Below are positions 55,739-64,000 of a stretch of DNA of 64,000 nt, piece by piece. Every line of letters begins with the position of its first letter. The first letter of the stretch is position 1. Made by a program: the position numbers and the translations under genes. Below the pieces are notes generated by a model. The model worked only from the letters and a program-made list of their open reading frames with translations. It was not told where the DNA came from and ran no database searches. Source of the stretch: Actinomycetospora cinnamomea (GTDB taxonomy: Bacteria; Actinomycetota; Actinomycetes; Mycobacteriales; Pseudonocardiaceae); assembly GCF_003096675.1 (NCBI RefSeq), contig NZ_QEKW01000003.1, forward strand, positions 248,001 to 312,000, given 5' to 3'.

Positions 55739-58194
55739 CCAGCATCGACGACTCCCGCATCGCCGGCGTCCAGGATCCCTCGGTCCAGATCCACGCCGCC
55801 CCCGAGACCCCTCAGGGCTACGGGTCGATGAAGCGCAAGGAGGACGCGCGCTTCGTGCGCGGGCGCGGCCACTACGTGGACGACATCGTGCTGCCCGGCA
55901 TGCTCCACGGCGCGGTCCTGCGCAGCCCGCTGGCCCACGCCCGCATCGTCTCGATCGACACGAGCGCCGCCGAGGCGCACCCGAAGGTCCATGCCGTGAT
56001 CACCGGGGAGACGCTCGCGGGCCTGGGTCTGGCCTGGATGCCGACGCTGTCCTACGACACACAGGCCGTCCTCGCCACCGACAAGGTGCGCTTCCAGGGC
56101 CAGGAGGTCGCCTTCGTGGTGGCCGACGACAAGTACTCGGCGCGCGACGCGCTCGCCCTGATCGACGTCGAGTACGAGCCGCTGACCCCGGTGATCGACG
56201 CGAAGACGGCCCTCGACCGGGGTTCGCCGGTGGTGCGCGACGACAAGGAGGGCAAGACCGACAACCACATCTTCGACTGGGAGTCCGGCGACTCCGCGGC
56301 CACCGACAAGGTGTTCGCCGAGGCCGAGGCGGCCGAGGACCAGGTCGTCGTCACCGCCGACGTCCTCTACCCGCGCGTGCACCCGGCGCCACTGGAGACC
56401 TGCGGTGCGCTCGCGGACATGGACCCGGTCACCGGCAAGCTCACGCTGTGGACCACCACGCAGGCCCCGCACGCCCACCGCACCCTGTACGCGATGGTCG
56501 CGGGCCTGCCGGAGCACAAGATCCGCGTGGTGTCCCCGGACATCGGCGGGGGTTTCGGCAACAAGGTCGGCATCTACCCGGGCTACGTCTGCGCGATCGT
56601 CGCCTCGATCGTCACGGGTAAGCCGGTGAAGTGGATGGAGGACCGCTCGGAGAACCTCATGAGCACCTCCTTCGCCCGCGACTACCACATGCGCGGGGAG
56701 GTCGCGGTGACGAAGGACGGCAGGATCCGCGCCGTGCGCGTCGACGTGCTCGCCGACCACGGCGCGTTCAACGCCACCGCGCAGCCGACGAAGTTCCCGG
56801 CCGGCTTCTTCGGGGTGTTCACGGGCTCCTACGACCTCGAGGCCGCGCACTGCGCCGTCACCGGTGTCTACACGAACAAGGCCTCCGGCGGCGTCGCCTA
56901 TGCCTGCTCGTTCCGCATCACCGAGGCCGTGTACCTCATCGAGCGCCTGGTCGACATCGTCGCCCACGACCTGGAGATGGACCCGGCCGAGCTGCGGATG
57001 AAGAACCTCCTGCACGCCGACCAGTTCCCGTACCAGAGCGCCACCGGCTGGGTGTACGACTCCGGCGACTATCCCCACACCCTCCAGGTCGCGCTCGACA
57101 AGGCCGGTTACCAGGAGCTGCGGGCCGAGCAGGCGGAGCGGCGACGCCGCCACGAGGCGGGCGAGCGCGTCGACCTCCTGGGCATCGGGCTGAGCTTCTT
57201 CACCGAGGCCGTCGGCGCCGGGCCGCGCCGCGAGATGGACATCCTCGGGTTGGGGATGGCCGACGGCGCCGACCTGCGCGTGCACCCGACCGGCAAGGCG
57301 GTGCTGGGGATCTCGGCGCAGACCCAGGGCCAGGGCCACGAGACGACGTTCGCGCAGATCGTCGCCGCCGAGCTGGGGATGTCGCCCGACGACATCGAGG
57401 TGGTGCACGGCGACACCGACCTGACCCCGTTCGGCCTGGGTACCTACGGTTCGCGCTCGACGCCGGTCTCGGGGGCGGCCACCGCGATGGTCGCCCGCAA
57501 GGTCCGCGAGCGGGCCCGGATCGTCGCCGCGGCGATGCTGGAGGTCTCGGCCGACGACCTGGAGTGGAACGACGGTCGCTGGCAGGTGGCGGGTGACCCG
57601 GAGGCGTCGAAGACGATCGCCGAGATCGCCCTGGCGGCCCATTCGAGCCTCGAGCTGCCCGAGGGCGTCGAAGGGCACCTGGACGCCTCCTGCGTCTACA
57701 ACCCGCCGAACCTCACCTACCCCTGCGGGGCGTACGTCGCCGTCGTCGACGTCGACCCCCGCACCGGGACGGTGAACGTCCGGCGCTTCATCGCCGTCGA
57801 CGACTGCGGTGTCCGGATCAACCCGATGATCGTCGAGGGGCAGGTCCACGGCGGGCTCGCCGACGGCGTCGGCATGGCCCTCATGCAGGGCATCGCCTTC
57901 GACCTCGACGGCAACTGCCTCGGCGGCTCGATGATGGACTACCTGCTGCCGACCTCGCTGGAGTGCCCGTCCTGGGAGCTCGGCGAGACGGTCACGCCCT
58001 CGCCGCACCACCCGATCGGCGCCAAGGGCATCGGGGAGTCGGCCACCGTCGGCTCGCCGCCCGCCATCGTCAACGCCGTGGTCGACGCGCTCGGGCCGTA
58101 CGGCGTCCGCCACGCCGACATGCCGCTCACGCCGGCGGCCGTCTGGTCGGCGGCGCAGGGCCGTCCGCTGCGCACGGACCTGGCGATCACCTGA
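55735..58194 (+). CDS. coxL: CO dehydrogenase large subunit, form I (Mo-Cu)
   Basis: An 819-residue molybdoenzyme catalysing CO + H2O to CO2 + 2H+ + 2e-. The active-site loop is AYACSFR, with Cys391 as the Cu ligand; this AYXCSFR motif defines form I, true CODH, as opposed to the AYRGAGR motif of form II. Mo-cofactor motifs include GQEVAFVVADD, GGGFGNK, QTQGQGHETTFAQIV and GTYGSRSTP, with IGAKGIGESATVGSPPAI at the end. GTG overlaps the coxS stop. It should confer trace or growth-scale CO oxidation. Confidence 0.96.
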   Translation: MTSIDDSRIAGVQDPSVQIHAAPETPQGYGSMKRKEDARFVRGRGHYVDDIVLPGMLHGAVLRSPLAHARIVSIDTSAAEAHPKVHAVITGETLAGLGLAWMPTLSYDTQAVLATDKVRFQGQEVAFVVADDKYSARDALALIDVEYEPLTPVIDAKTALDRGSPVVRDDKEGKTDNHIFDWESGDSAATDKVFAEAEAAEDQVVVTADVLYPRVHPAPLETCGALADMDPVTGKLTLWTTTQAPHAHRTLYAMVAGLPEHKIRVVSPDIGGGFGNKVGIYPGYVCAIVASIVTGKPVKWMEDRSENLMSTSFARDYHMRGEVAVTKDGRIRAVRVDVLADHGAFNATAQPTKFPAGFFGVFTGSYDLEAAHCAVTGVYTNKASGGVAYACSFRITEAVYLIERLVDIVAHDLEMDPAELRMKNLLHADQFPYQSATGWVYDSGDYPHTLQVALDKAGYQELRAEQAERRRRHEAGERVDLLGIGLSFFTEAVGAGPRREMDILGLGMADGADLRVHPTGKAVLGISAQTQGQGHETTFAQIVAAELGMSPDDIEVVHGDTDLTPFGLGTYGSRSTPVSGAATAMVARKVRERARIVAAAMLEVSADDLEWNDGRWQVAGDPEASKTIAEIALAAHSSLELPEGVEGHLDASCVYNPPNLTYPCGAYVAVVDVDPRTGTVNVRRFIAVDDCGVRINPMIVEGQVHGGLADGVGMALMQGIAFDLDGNCLGGSMMDYLLPTSLECPSWELGETVTPSPHHPIGAKGIGESATVGSPPAIVNAVVDALGPYGVRHADMPLTPAAVWSAAQGRPLRTDLAIT

Positions 58195-58195
58195 C

Positions 58196-59113
58196 GTGTC
58201 CACCGCCGCATCGACCGCCGGGGTCCTGGCGCGCGCCGGCGCGCTGCAGCACGAGGGGACCCCGTTCGTCCTCGCCACCGTCGTCCGGGCGGAGAGTCCC
58301 ACCAGCGCGCGTGCCGGCGACCGCGCGCTGGTGCTCCCCGACGGCACCATCGAGGGGTTCGTCGGAGGGAGCTGCGCCGAGTCCACGGTCCGCGTCGAAG
58401 GATTGCGGCTGCTGCGCGACCGGGCTTCCTCCCTGCTGCGGATCGTGCCGACCGCGGCCTCCGCGCACGACGACCGGGAAGGCCTGATCACCGTCGTCAA
58501 CCCGTGCCTGTCCGGGGGCACGCTCGAGATCTTCCTCGAGGCGATGGTGCCGCCGACGGTGGTGCACGTGCACGGGGACGCCCCGATCGCCCGGGCGCTC
58601 GTGCGCATCGGTGAGGCGATGGACTACGACGTCCGTGCCGGGGGCCCGCCCTCGGCGTCGGCTGCGGCAGTCGTGGTCGCCTCGCACGGCCGCGACGAGG
58701 TCGAGGTGCTCACGGATGCGCTGCGGGCGGGCGTGCCCTACGTGGCGCTGGTGGCGAGCCGCGTCCGCGGGGCGGCGGTCCTCGCCGCCCTCGATGTCCC
58801 CGCAGCCGACCGCGTCCGGGTGCGCACTCCCGCCGGCCTGGACCTCGGGGCGACGAGTCCGGCCGAGATCGCCCTGTCGATCTACGCGGAGATGATCGGG
58901 GCGCGCGAGCGGATCCAGGCCCCGCCCGCCGGGGTTCCCGAGGCGGCCGGGCCGGGACCGGGACTCGACCCGGTGTGTGGCATGGCCGTGACGGGCACGG
59001 CCGCGGACCCCAGCGCGGTCGTCGACGGCGTGACGTGGTGGTTCTGCGGGCCGGGCTGCCGCCAGGCCTTCGTCGACGACCCCGCCCGCTTCGTCCCGGT
59101 GGCCGGCGCGTGA
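58196..59113 (+). CDS. XdhC/CoxF-like protein with C-terminal YHS domain
   Basis: A 305-residue maturation protein. Residues about 1-245 match XdhC/CoxF (FVLATVVRAESPTSARAGDRALVLPDGTIEGFVGGSCAESTVRVEG), which sulfurate or insert the Mo cofactor; the Cys in GGSCAES is conserved. After a Pro-rich linker, about residues 256-305 form a YHS domain (DPVCGMAV; WWFCGPGCRQAFVDDPARF) with conserved Cys, the type that binds metals, notably copper. The fusion is notable because form I CODH needs a [CuSMo] centre. GTG at 58196 follows coxL by 1 nt. Confidence 0.85.
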   Translation: MSTAASTAGVLARAGALQHEGTPFVLATVVRAESPTSARAGDRALVLPDGTIEGFVGGSCAESTVRVEGLRLLRDRASSLLRIVPTAASAHDDREGLITVVNPCLSGGTLEIFLEAMVPPTVVHVHGDAPIARALVRIGEAMDYDVRAGGPPSASAAAVVVASHGRDEVEVLTDALRAGVPYVALVASRVRGAAVLAALDVPAADRVRVRTPAGLDLGATSPAEIALSIYAEMIGARERIQAPPAGVPEAAGPGPGLDPVCGMAVTGTAADPSAVVDGVTWWFCGPGCRQAFVDDPARFVPVAGA

Positions 59114-59985
59114 TCCCGAAGGATGTGGATTCGCTCCGCGCCGGGCTCGCCGAGACGGGCTACCTGGCCGACGAGGGGCTCGCGACGGCGCTGTTCCTCG
59201 CCGTTGCGCTGCACCAGCCGCTGCTGCTCGAGGGCGAGCCGGGCGTGGGCAAGACCCGCGCCGCGATCGCCCTGGCCGAGGTGCTGGACACCGTGATGAT
59301 CCGCCTGCAGTGCTACGAGGGGCTCACGGCGGCCGAGGCGCTGTACGAGTGGAACCATCCGAGACAGCTCCTCGCGATCCGTCTGGCCGAGAGCCGCGGG
59401 GAGACGCTCACCGACGAGGACCTCTTCAGCGACGCCTACCTGCTCGCCCGCCCGCTGCTCGCGGCCGTGACCCACGCGGGGCCCCGCCCGGCGGTCCTGC
59501 TGATCGACGAGGTCGACCGGGCCGACGACGAGTTCGAGGCCCACCTGCTCGAGCTCCTGGCCGAAGGTTCGGTGACCATCCCCGAGATCGGGACGCGCCG
59601 CGCGGTGCACCGGCCCGTCGTGGTGCTCACCTCGAACCGGACTCGCGATCTGCACGACGCGCTCAAACGGCGTTGCCTGCACCACACCATCCCCCACCCC
59701 GGCACGGCGGCGGTCGAGGCGATCGTGCGGGCCCGGGTCCCGGAGGTCGGCGACACCCTGGCCGACCAGGTCGCCCGTGCCCTCATGCGGCTGCGCGAGC
59801 CGCCGCTGCTCAAGCCGCCCGGGGTCGCGGAGGCCATCGACTGGGCACAAGCGCTGCACGCCCTGGGCGTCGAGGACCTCGACGCGGACGTGGCGCGGCG
59901 CACCTTGGGCGCGGTGCTCAAGTACGACGAGGATCGCGATCTGGTCCTCGAAGCCGGGTTGGAGGCCGTGGTCGGTGGCCGCTGA
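59110..59985 (+). CDS. coxD: AAA+ MoxR-type ATPase CoxD
   Basis: A 291-residue MoxR-family ATPase that helps assemble the [CuSMo] site in Oligotropha. Walker A GEPGVGKTRAAIALAEVL, Walker B VLLIDEVDRADDEFEAHLLELLAEG and sensor TSNRTRDLHDALKRRC are visible. The GTG overlaps the YHS protein stop. The last 11 bases overlap coxE. Confidence 0.93.
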   Translation: MIPKDVDSLRAGLAETGYLADEGLATALFLAVALHQPLLLEGEPGVGKTRAAIALAEVLDTVMIRLQCYEGLTAAEALYEWNHPRQLLAIRLAESRGETLTDEDLFSDAYLLARPLLAAVTHAGPRPAVLLIDEVDRADDEFEAHLLELLAEGSVTIPEIGTRRAVHRPVVVLTSNRTRDLHDALKRRCLHHTIPHPGTAAVEAIVRARVPEVGDTLADQVARALMRLREPPLLKPPGVAEAIDWAQALHALGVEDLDADVARRTLGAVLKYDEDRDLVLEAGLEAVVGGR

Positions 59986-61165
59986 CCTCGCCACGCTGGC
60001 GGCGCGATTCACCCGCGCGCTACGGGACGCGGGGATGTCGGTCGACGCGGAGCAGGCTACGCGGTTCGCGGCCGGTGTCCTCGCCGCAGCGCCGGGACGG
60101 ATCACCGAGCTGTACTGGGTCGCCCGCGTGACCCTGGTGATCGAACAGTCGACGTTGCCCGTGTTCGACGCCGTGTTCTCGTCGGTGTTCCGGGGCACCC
60201 TGGATTCCACCGACCCCGCCGACCAGCGCGGAGATCAGCACGCTCCGCCCCCGGTCACCGGCCGGTCGTCCGTCCGCCCGGGGCCGGCCGGCGCCACCCC
60301 GCAGGTTCGCGCCGACCGTGCGGGGGACGGCTCCGACCACGACGGAGAGCGTCGGGCGATCCCCACCGCCGCCAGCGCGGCCGAGCGGCTCGGGGGGCGG
60401 GACTTCGCTGAACTCACCCCCGCCGAGTTGCTGTCGCTCTCCGAGGCCATGCGCCTGCTCCGACTCGTCACCCCGCCGCGCCCCGCGCGCCGCTATCGCC
60501 CCGCGGCCGCCGGACCGTCGGTCGATCTCCGCGCCACCCTGCGCCGCGCCCGCCGCACCGCCGGCCAGCCGGTCGTCCTCGCGCGCCGTACCCGACGCAC
60601 CCGCAGGCGGCGCCTGGTCGTGCTCTGCGACATCTCGGGGTCGATGGAGCCCTACGCGCGCGCGTTGCTCCAGCTGCTCTGGTGCGCGCGCGTCTCGGCG
60701 CGTGCGGAAGTGTTCACGTTCGCCACACGGCTCACCCGTCTCACACCGGCGCTGAGCCGTGGACGCCCCGAGGTCGCGCTCGCCCGAGCGGCCGCGCTCG
60801 CCCCGGACTGGTCCAGCGGAAGCCGGATCGGCGAATCGCTCGCCGAGTTCTCCCGCCGCTGGGGCCGCCGAGGCATGGCTCGCGGCGCGGTGCTCCTCGT
60901 CGTGTCCGACGGCTGGGACACGGGCGATCCCGAGGTGCTCGGCCGCGAGATGGCGCGGCTGCGCCGGGTCGCCCACCGCATCGTGTGGGCCAACCCGCGC
61001 ACCGCCCGCGCCGGCTTCGAGCCCCGCGCTCGCGGCGTCGCCGCCGCCTGGCCGCACTGTGACGCCGTGATCAGCGCCCACCGTCTCGACGCCCTCGACG
61101 AGCTCGTCGCCGCCTTGGGCTCCGACGCCGTTTCGCGGCCAGCGGAGCGACGCCGCCCACGCTGA
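59975..61165 (+). CDS. coxE: von Willebrand factor A-type protein CoxE
   Basis: A 396-residue VWA/MIDAS protein. CDISGSMEPYARALLQLL is the MIDAS loop (DxSGS) and VLLVVSDGWDTGDPEVLG the distal Asp. An N-terminal helical region and an Arg-rich middle segment precede it. It works with CoxD in CODH maturation. No coxC, coxG or coxH was seen nearby. Confidence 0.92.
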   Translation: MAADLATLAARFTRALRDAGMSVDAEQATRFAAGVLAAAPGRITELYWVARVTLVIEQSTLPVFDAVFSSVFRGTLDSTDPADQRGDQHAPPPVTGRSSVRPGPAGATPQVRADRAGDGSDHDGERRAIPTAASAAERLGGRDFAELTPAELLSLSEAMRLLRLVTPPRPARRYRPAAAGPSVDLRATLRRARRTAGQPVVLARRTRRTRRRRLVVLCDISGSMEPYARALLQLLWCARVSARAEVFTFATRLTRLTPALSRGRPEVALARAAALAPDWSSGSRIGESLAEFSRRWGRRGMARGAVLLVVSDGWDTGDPEVLGREMARLRRVAHRIVWANPRTARAGFEPRARGVAAAWPHCDAVISAHRLDALDELVAALGSDAVSRPAERRRPR

Positions 61166-61193
61166 GCGTCCGATCGACGCTCGAACGGGGAGA

Positions 61194-62039
61194 TCACGGA
61201 CGAGGCCGGAGGTCACTCGGGTCGTCGAGGTCCGCGGGCACGTCCTCCGGCCGCCGCCCACCCCACGCACTGGTGGCCAGCGCGCGGTAGACCGCCTCGA
61301 GGCCCTCGGCCAGCGCCGACGTCAGGCCCGCGTCCGCCTGGGTGGCCGCGATCTCGGTCATCTCGTCGACGAACCGCCAGGCCTTCGTGGCGGCGCTCGC
61401 CGCGGACGCCACGCCGGTGTCCGGGAAGTCGATGCGCAGGTCGGCGAGAACTGCGTCGAGCACCCCGTGCGCGGCCGCGGTGAGGAACGCCTGCGCGAGC
61501 AGCGCCTGGTGTCCCTTGCGCACCGACGCCGTGCACATCTTCGCGGCACTCGCCGCCCCGACCGGTCCGTCGAGGACCAGCCACCGCACGCCCGGCGCGT
61601 CCAGCCGAGCCACCTCGTCGGCGCGGGGTCCGGACAGGAAGACCCGCGTGGCCACGTCGGCGTCGGGCCCCGGTGGCGGGCCGGAGATCGCGCCGTCGAC
61701 CAGGTCGCCGGGCAGCGCCGCGGCGATCGCGGTGACCGTCGTCGGGGCGACCGCGTCCATCTCGACGACCAGGGGCCGGGCCCCGGTGCGCGTGCACGCC
61801 GCCGCGAGCTCGTCGCCGGCGGCGCGGGCCGCGCCGGGCGGGACGACGAGCAGGAGGACCTCGGCCGCGGTCACGAGGTCGTCGAGGCGACCGGCGTCCT
61901 CCAGCACGCCGTGCGCGCGGACGGCGGTGGCCGGCGAGCGCCCGTCCAGGCTGGTGAGCACCCGGTGACCGCCCGCGGCGAGGCAGGACGCGAGGGCCAC
62001 ACCCATCGCGCCCGGGGCGACGACGCCGACGGTGATCAT
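61194..62039 (-). CDS. NAD(P)-binding 3-hydroxyacid dehydrogenase-like protein (DUF1932)
   Basis: A 281-residue protein, ATG at 62037-62039. The N-terminus binds NAD(P) (ITVGVVAPGAMGVALASCLAAGGHRVLT), while the C-terminal part (GPVGAASAAKMCTASVRKGHQALLAQAFLTAAAHGVLDAVLADL) resembles the DUF1932 domain of 6PGDH-like dehydrogenases. It is cotranscribed with the monooxygenase: 7 bp separate the genes. Substrate unknown. Confidence 0.7.
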   Translation of the reverse strand: MITVGVVAPGAMGVALASCLAAGGHRVLTSLDGRSPATAVRAHGVLEDAGRLDDLVTAAEVLLLVVPPGAARAAGDELAAACTRTGARPLVVEMDAVAPTTVTAIAAALPGDLVDGAISGPPPGPDADVATRVFLSGPRADEVARLDAPGVRWLVLDGPVGAASAAKMCTASVRKGHQALLAQAFLTAAAHGVLDAVLADLRIDFPDTGVASAASAATKAWRFVDEMTEIAATQADAGLTSALAEGLEAVYRALATSAWGGRRPEDVPADLDDPSDLRPRP

Positions 62040-62046
62040 CGCCGGG

Positions 62047-63537
62047 TCAGCCGGCAGCGCGCTCGGCCTCGGGGACGCGCCCGACCGCCGGGACGAAGCG
62101 CATGACCTCGTCGTCCACACGGCTGCGGCGCAGGGCGACCGCGTCGATCGCGTAGTTCATCGCCAGCCGCCACGGCGCCCGCGTGCCCTGCTTGGGCAGC
62201 TCGTCGATCGAGCGCTGCACGTAGCCCGCGCCGAAGTCGAGGAACGGGGCCTCCTCGACCGCCGGGTCGCGCTCGGGCACCGCGACGCCGAGCCCGTTGC
62301 CCCGCAGGTGGCGCAGGAGCTTCACCACGTACTCGGCGACCAGGTCCACCTTGAGCGTCCACGAGGCGTTCGTGTAGCCGATCATGTAGACGAGGTTCGG
62401 CACGCCGGAGAGCATCATGCCCTTGTAGGCCATGGTGTCGGGCAGATGCACGGGCTCGCCGTCGACGACGACCTCCGCGCCGCCGAACATCTGCAGCGTC
62501 AGCCCGGTGGCCGTGACGACGATGTCGGCGTCGAGCTCCTGGCCGGAACGCAGCCGGATGCCGGTCTCGGTGAACGTCTCGATGTGGTCGGTGACGATGT
62601 CGGCACGCCCGGAGCGGACGGCGCGGAAGAGGTCCCCGTCTCCGACCATGCACATGCGCTGGTCCCAGGGGTCGTAGCTCGGGTTGAAGTGGGTGTCGAC
62701 GTCGTAGCCGGCGGGCAGCGCCGACTGCGTCGCCCTGCGCAGCAGCCCGCGCACGAACCGCGGGAAGCGGCGGCTGACCTGGTACAGCGCGATGATCTGG
62801 GCGATGTTCTTGGCGCGCGTCAGTGGGTCGGCGACCGCGCGCGGCAGCCAGCGCCCGAGCGCCTCGGCCACGGGGTCGGTGCGCCCGATCGAGAGCACGT
62901 AGCTCGGCGAGCGCTGCAGCATCGTGACGTGCGCGGCGGCGCCGCCCTCCGAGTCCTCCGTCATGGCCGGCACCAGCGTCACGGCCGTCGCGCCGCTGCC
63001 GATGACGACGACGCGCTTCCCGGCGTAGTCGAGCTCGGGATCCCACAGCTGCGGGTGCACGACGGTGCCGGCGAAGCGCCCGATGCCCGGCAGGTCCGGG
63101 GTGTAGCCCCGGTCGTAGCGGTAGTAGCCCGAGCACATGAGCAGGAACGAGCAGGTCAAGGGGGCGCGCCCCGGGACCTCGAGGGTCCAGCGCTGGGCGT
63201 CGGAGTCCCACGACGCCCGCGTGACGCGGTGGCCGTACCGGATCTTCTGGTCGACCCCGTACTCCTGCGCGGTCTCGCGCACGTAGGACAGGATCGACGG
63301 TCCGTCGGCCAGCGCCGTCGCGCTACTCCACGGCCGGAACCGGTAGCCGAGGGTGTGCATGTCGGAGTCCGAGCGGATGCCCGGGTAGCGGAAGAGGCTC
63401 CACGTGCCGCCGAGGTCCTCGCGGGCCTCGAGCACCGCGTAGCGGTGGTCGGGCAGCTCCCGCTCGAGGTGACAGGCCGTGCCGATCCCGGACAGGCCCG
63501 CGCCGACGATGACCACGTCGAGGTGCTCGGTACTCAC
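62047..63537 (-). CDS. FAD-dependent monooxygenase, Baeyer-Villiger type
   Basis: A 496-residue flavoprotein (GTG at 63535-63537; an in-frame GTG at 63546 is possible). FAD motif LDVVIVGAGLSGIGTACHLERE, GGTWSLFRYPGIRSDSDMHTLGYRFRPW, and NADP motif VVVIGSGATAVTLVPAM. The BVMO fingerprint segment is replaced by LMCSGYYRYDRGYTPDLPGIGRFAGTVVHPQLWDPELDYAGKRVVVIG. It fits EthA/BVMO-like enzymes; substrate unknown. Two palindromic sites lie over and upstream of its start. Confidence 0.85.
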   Translation of the reverse strand: MSTEHLDVVIVGAGLSGIGTACHLERELPDHRYAVLEAREDLGGTWSLFRYPGIRSDSDMHTLGYRFRPWSSATALADGPSILSYVRETAQEYGVDQKIRYGHRVTRASWDSDAQRWTLEVPGRAPLTCSFLLMCSGYYRYDRGYTPDLPGIGRFAGTVVHPQLWDPELDYAGKRVVVIGSGATAVTLVPAMTEDSEGGAAAHVTMLQRSPSYVLSIGRTDPVAEALGRWLPRAVADPLTRAKNIAQIIALYQVSRRFPRFVRGLLRRATQSALPAGYDVDTHFNPSYDPWDQRMCMVGDGDLFRAVRSGRADIVTDHIETFTETGIRLRSGQELDADIVVTATGLTLQMFGGAEVVVDGEPVHLPDTMAYKGMMLSGVPNLVYMIGYTNASWTLKVDLVAEYVVKLLRHLRGNGLGVAVPERDPAVEEAPFLDFGAGYVQRSIDELPKQGTRAPWRLAMNYAIDAVALRRSRVDDEVMRFVPAVGRVPEAERAAG

Positions 63538-63544
63538 GCGTACC
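63529..63544. promoter_or_regulatory. Operator candidate 1 over the monooxygenase start
   Basis: GGTAC-TCACGC-GTACC, a 5-bp dyad with 6-nt spacer over the start codon. Confidence 0.4.
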
Positions 63545-63554
63545 ACGCTAACGC

Positions 63555-63574
63555 CTGGTACCGCCGCGTACCAG
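63555..63574. promoter_or_regulatory. Operator candidate 2 upstream of the monooxygenase
   Basis: CTGGTAC-CGCCGC-GTACCAG, a perfect 7-bp dyad with 6-nt spacer. It shares GGTAC-N6-GTACC with site 1, whose centre lies 28 bp away. The two sites imply a dimeric (TetR-like) regulator encoded elsewhere. Only 58 bp separate the gene from polA. Confidence 0.55.
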
Positions 63575-63595
63575 TCGGGTGTGACCCGGCGGACG

Positions 63596-64000
63596 TCAGT
63601 GCGCCGCCTGGTCCCAGGAGCGTCCGAAGCCGACCGACACCTCGAGCGGGACGTCGAGCTCGAAGGCCGCGCCCATCTCGCGGCGCACGAGCGCGACGAC
63701 GTCGTCCTTCTCCTCGGTCGCCACCTCGAGCACGAGCTCGTCGTGGACCTGCAGCAACATCCGCGAGCGGAGGCCGGCCTCGCGCAGCGCCTGGTGCACC
63801 CCGAGCATCGCGACCTTGATGATGTCGGCCGCGCTGCCCTGGATCGGAGCGTTGAGCGCCATCCGCTCGGCCATCTCGCGACGCTGACGATTGTCGCTGG
63901 TGAGGTCGGGCAGGTAGCGGCGGCGCCCGAGGATGGAGGACGTGTAGCCGTCCTTGCGGGCCTGCGCGACCACCTGGTGCAGGTAGTCGCGCACGCCGCC
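63596..64000 (-). CDS. polA: DNA polymerase I, C-terminal fragment
   Basis: The 3' 135 codons, entering from the right edge. SSILGRRRYLPDLTSDNRQRREMAERMALNAPIQGSAADIIKVAM is motif B/helix O and finger region; LLQVHDELVLEV is motif C with the catalytic Asp-Glu. It is a replicative gap-filling and repair polymerase. The rest lies outside the window. Confidence 0.96.
   Translation of the reverse strand, partial: GGVRDYLHQVVAQARKDGYTSSILGRRRYLPDLTSDNRQRREMAERMALNAPIQGSAADIIKVAMLGVHQALREAGLRSRMLLQVHDELVLEVATEEKDDVVALVRREMGAAFELDVPLEVSVGFGRSWDQAAH

Noticed and set aside
54502..58608. A 1,368-codon minus-strand open frame
   Set aside because: It is antisense to coxM-S-L, whose motifs are exact. 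GC-rich third positions produce long open frames on the other strand. No domain is recognised in it.

Overview
The window is chromosomal DNA from a high-GC actinomycete. The GC-rich third codon positions, GTG/TTG starts, histidine gene layout, SCO6745-family protein, CoaE-UPF0157 fusion, four-gene conservon and many leaderless promoters all point to Actinomycetota, and most plausibly the Pseudonocardiales. The genus is an inference. No rRNA, tRNA, CRISPR array, insertion sequence or prophage was seen. The content is mostly housekeeping genes mixed with accessory operons.

Region 1 (1-6.5 kb) holds hisD-hisC and hisB plus a small membrane gene. An HxlR-type regulator and a reductase sit between hisC and hisB. 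gnd follows divergently. Region 2 (6.5-12.9 kb) has DUF1360, DedA, typA, a DAO-type oxidoreductase, an SCO6745-family protein and an exported lipase. Region 3 (12.9-20.5 kb) is signalling and membrane: a MASE1 histidine kinase whose 3' end overlaps a convergent CheY-like receiver, a PAS kinase, a LolA-like/ABC exporter operon, and terC behind a probable yybP-ykoY (Mn2+) riboswitch.

Region 4 (20.7-28.8 kb) has a serine-hydrolase/ABC-ATPase fusion with its permease, glmS, and a trimmed Clp-type double AAA+ ATPase. Region 5 (28.8-34.5 kb) has a 42-bp nested palindrome between the Clp gene and an alpha/beta hydrolase that has lost its catalytic Ser and His. It also holds a nuclease-family gene and a 2,3-butanediol/acetoin module (zinc dehydrogenase, SDR, GAF regulator). 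Region 6 (34.6-38.5 kb) has a PGM1-like ATP-grasp ligase with a (VPT)n tail, overlapped by udgX, plus an amidohydrolase/MIP18 pair. Region 7 (38.5-47.3 kb) is uvrB, two FomD/DUF402-like genes, coaE, repeats, rpsA, a methyltransferase and a GNAT.

Region 8 (47.6-61.2 kb) is the most distinctive. A complete conservon (cvnABCD-like) runs by overlapping start/stop codons into a Cu(+) P-type ATPase. Past a LysR gene comes a form I aerobic CO dehydrogenase operon (coxM-S-L, an XdhC/CoxF-like protein with a fused YHS domain, coxD, coxE). The CODH active site needs copper, so the copper pump and YHS domain nearby suggest a shared metal-handling theme (inference). The window ends with an NAD-binding dehydrogenase, a Baeyer-Villiger-type monooxygenase behind paired palindromic operators, and the 3' end of polA.

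Two recurrent structures are worth noting. Many genes have a -10-like hexamer (TAnnnT, or CAnnnT such as CAGACT) 6-8 nt before the start codon, indicating leaderless transcripts. A dispersed palindromic repeat (core GCGAACAGCGCGTTCGC) occurs in three intergenic spaces.
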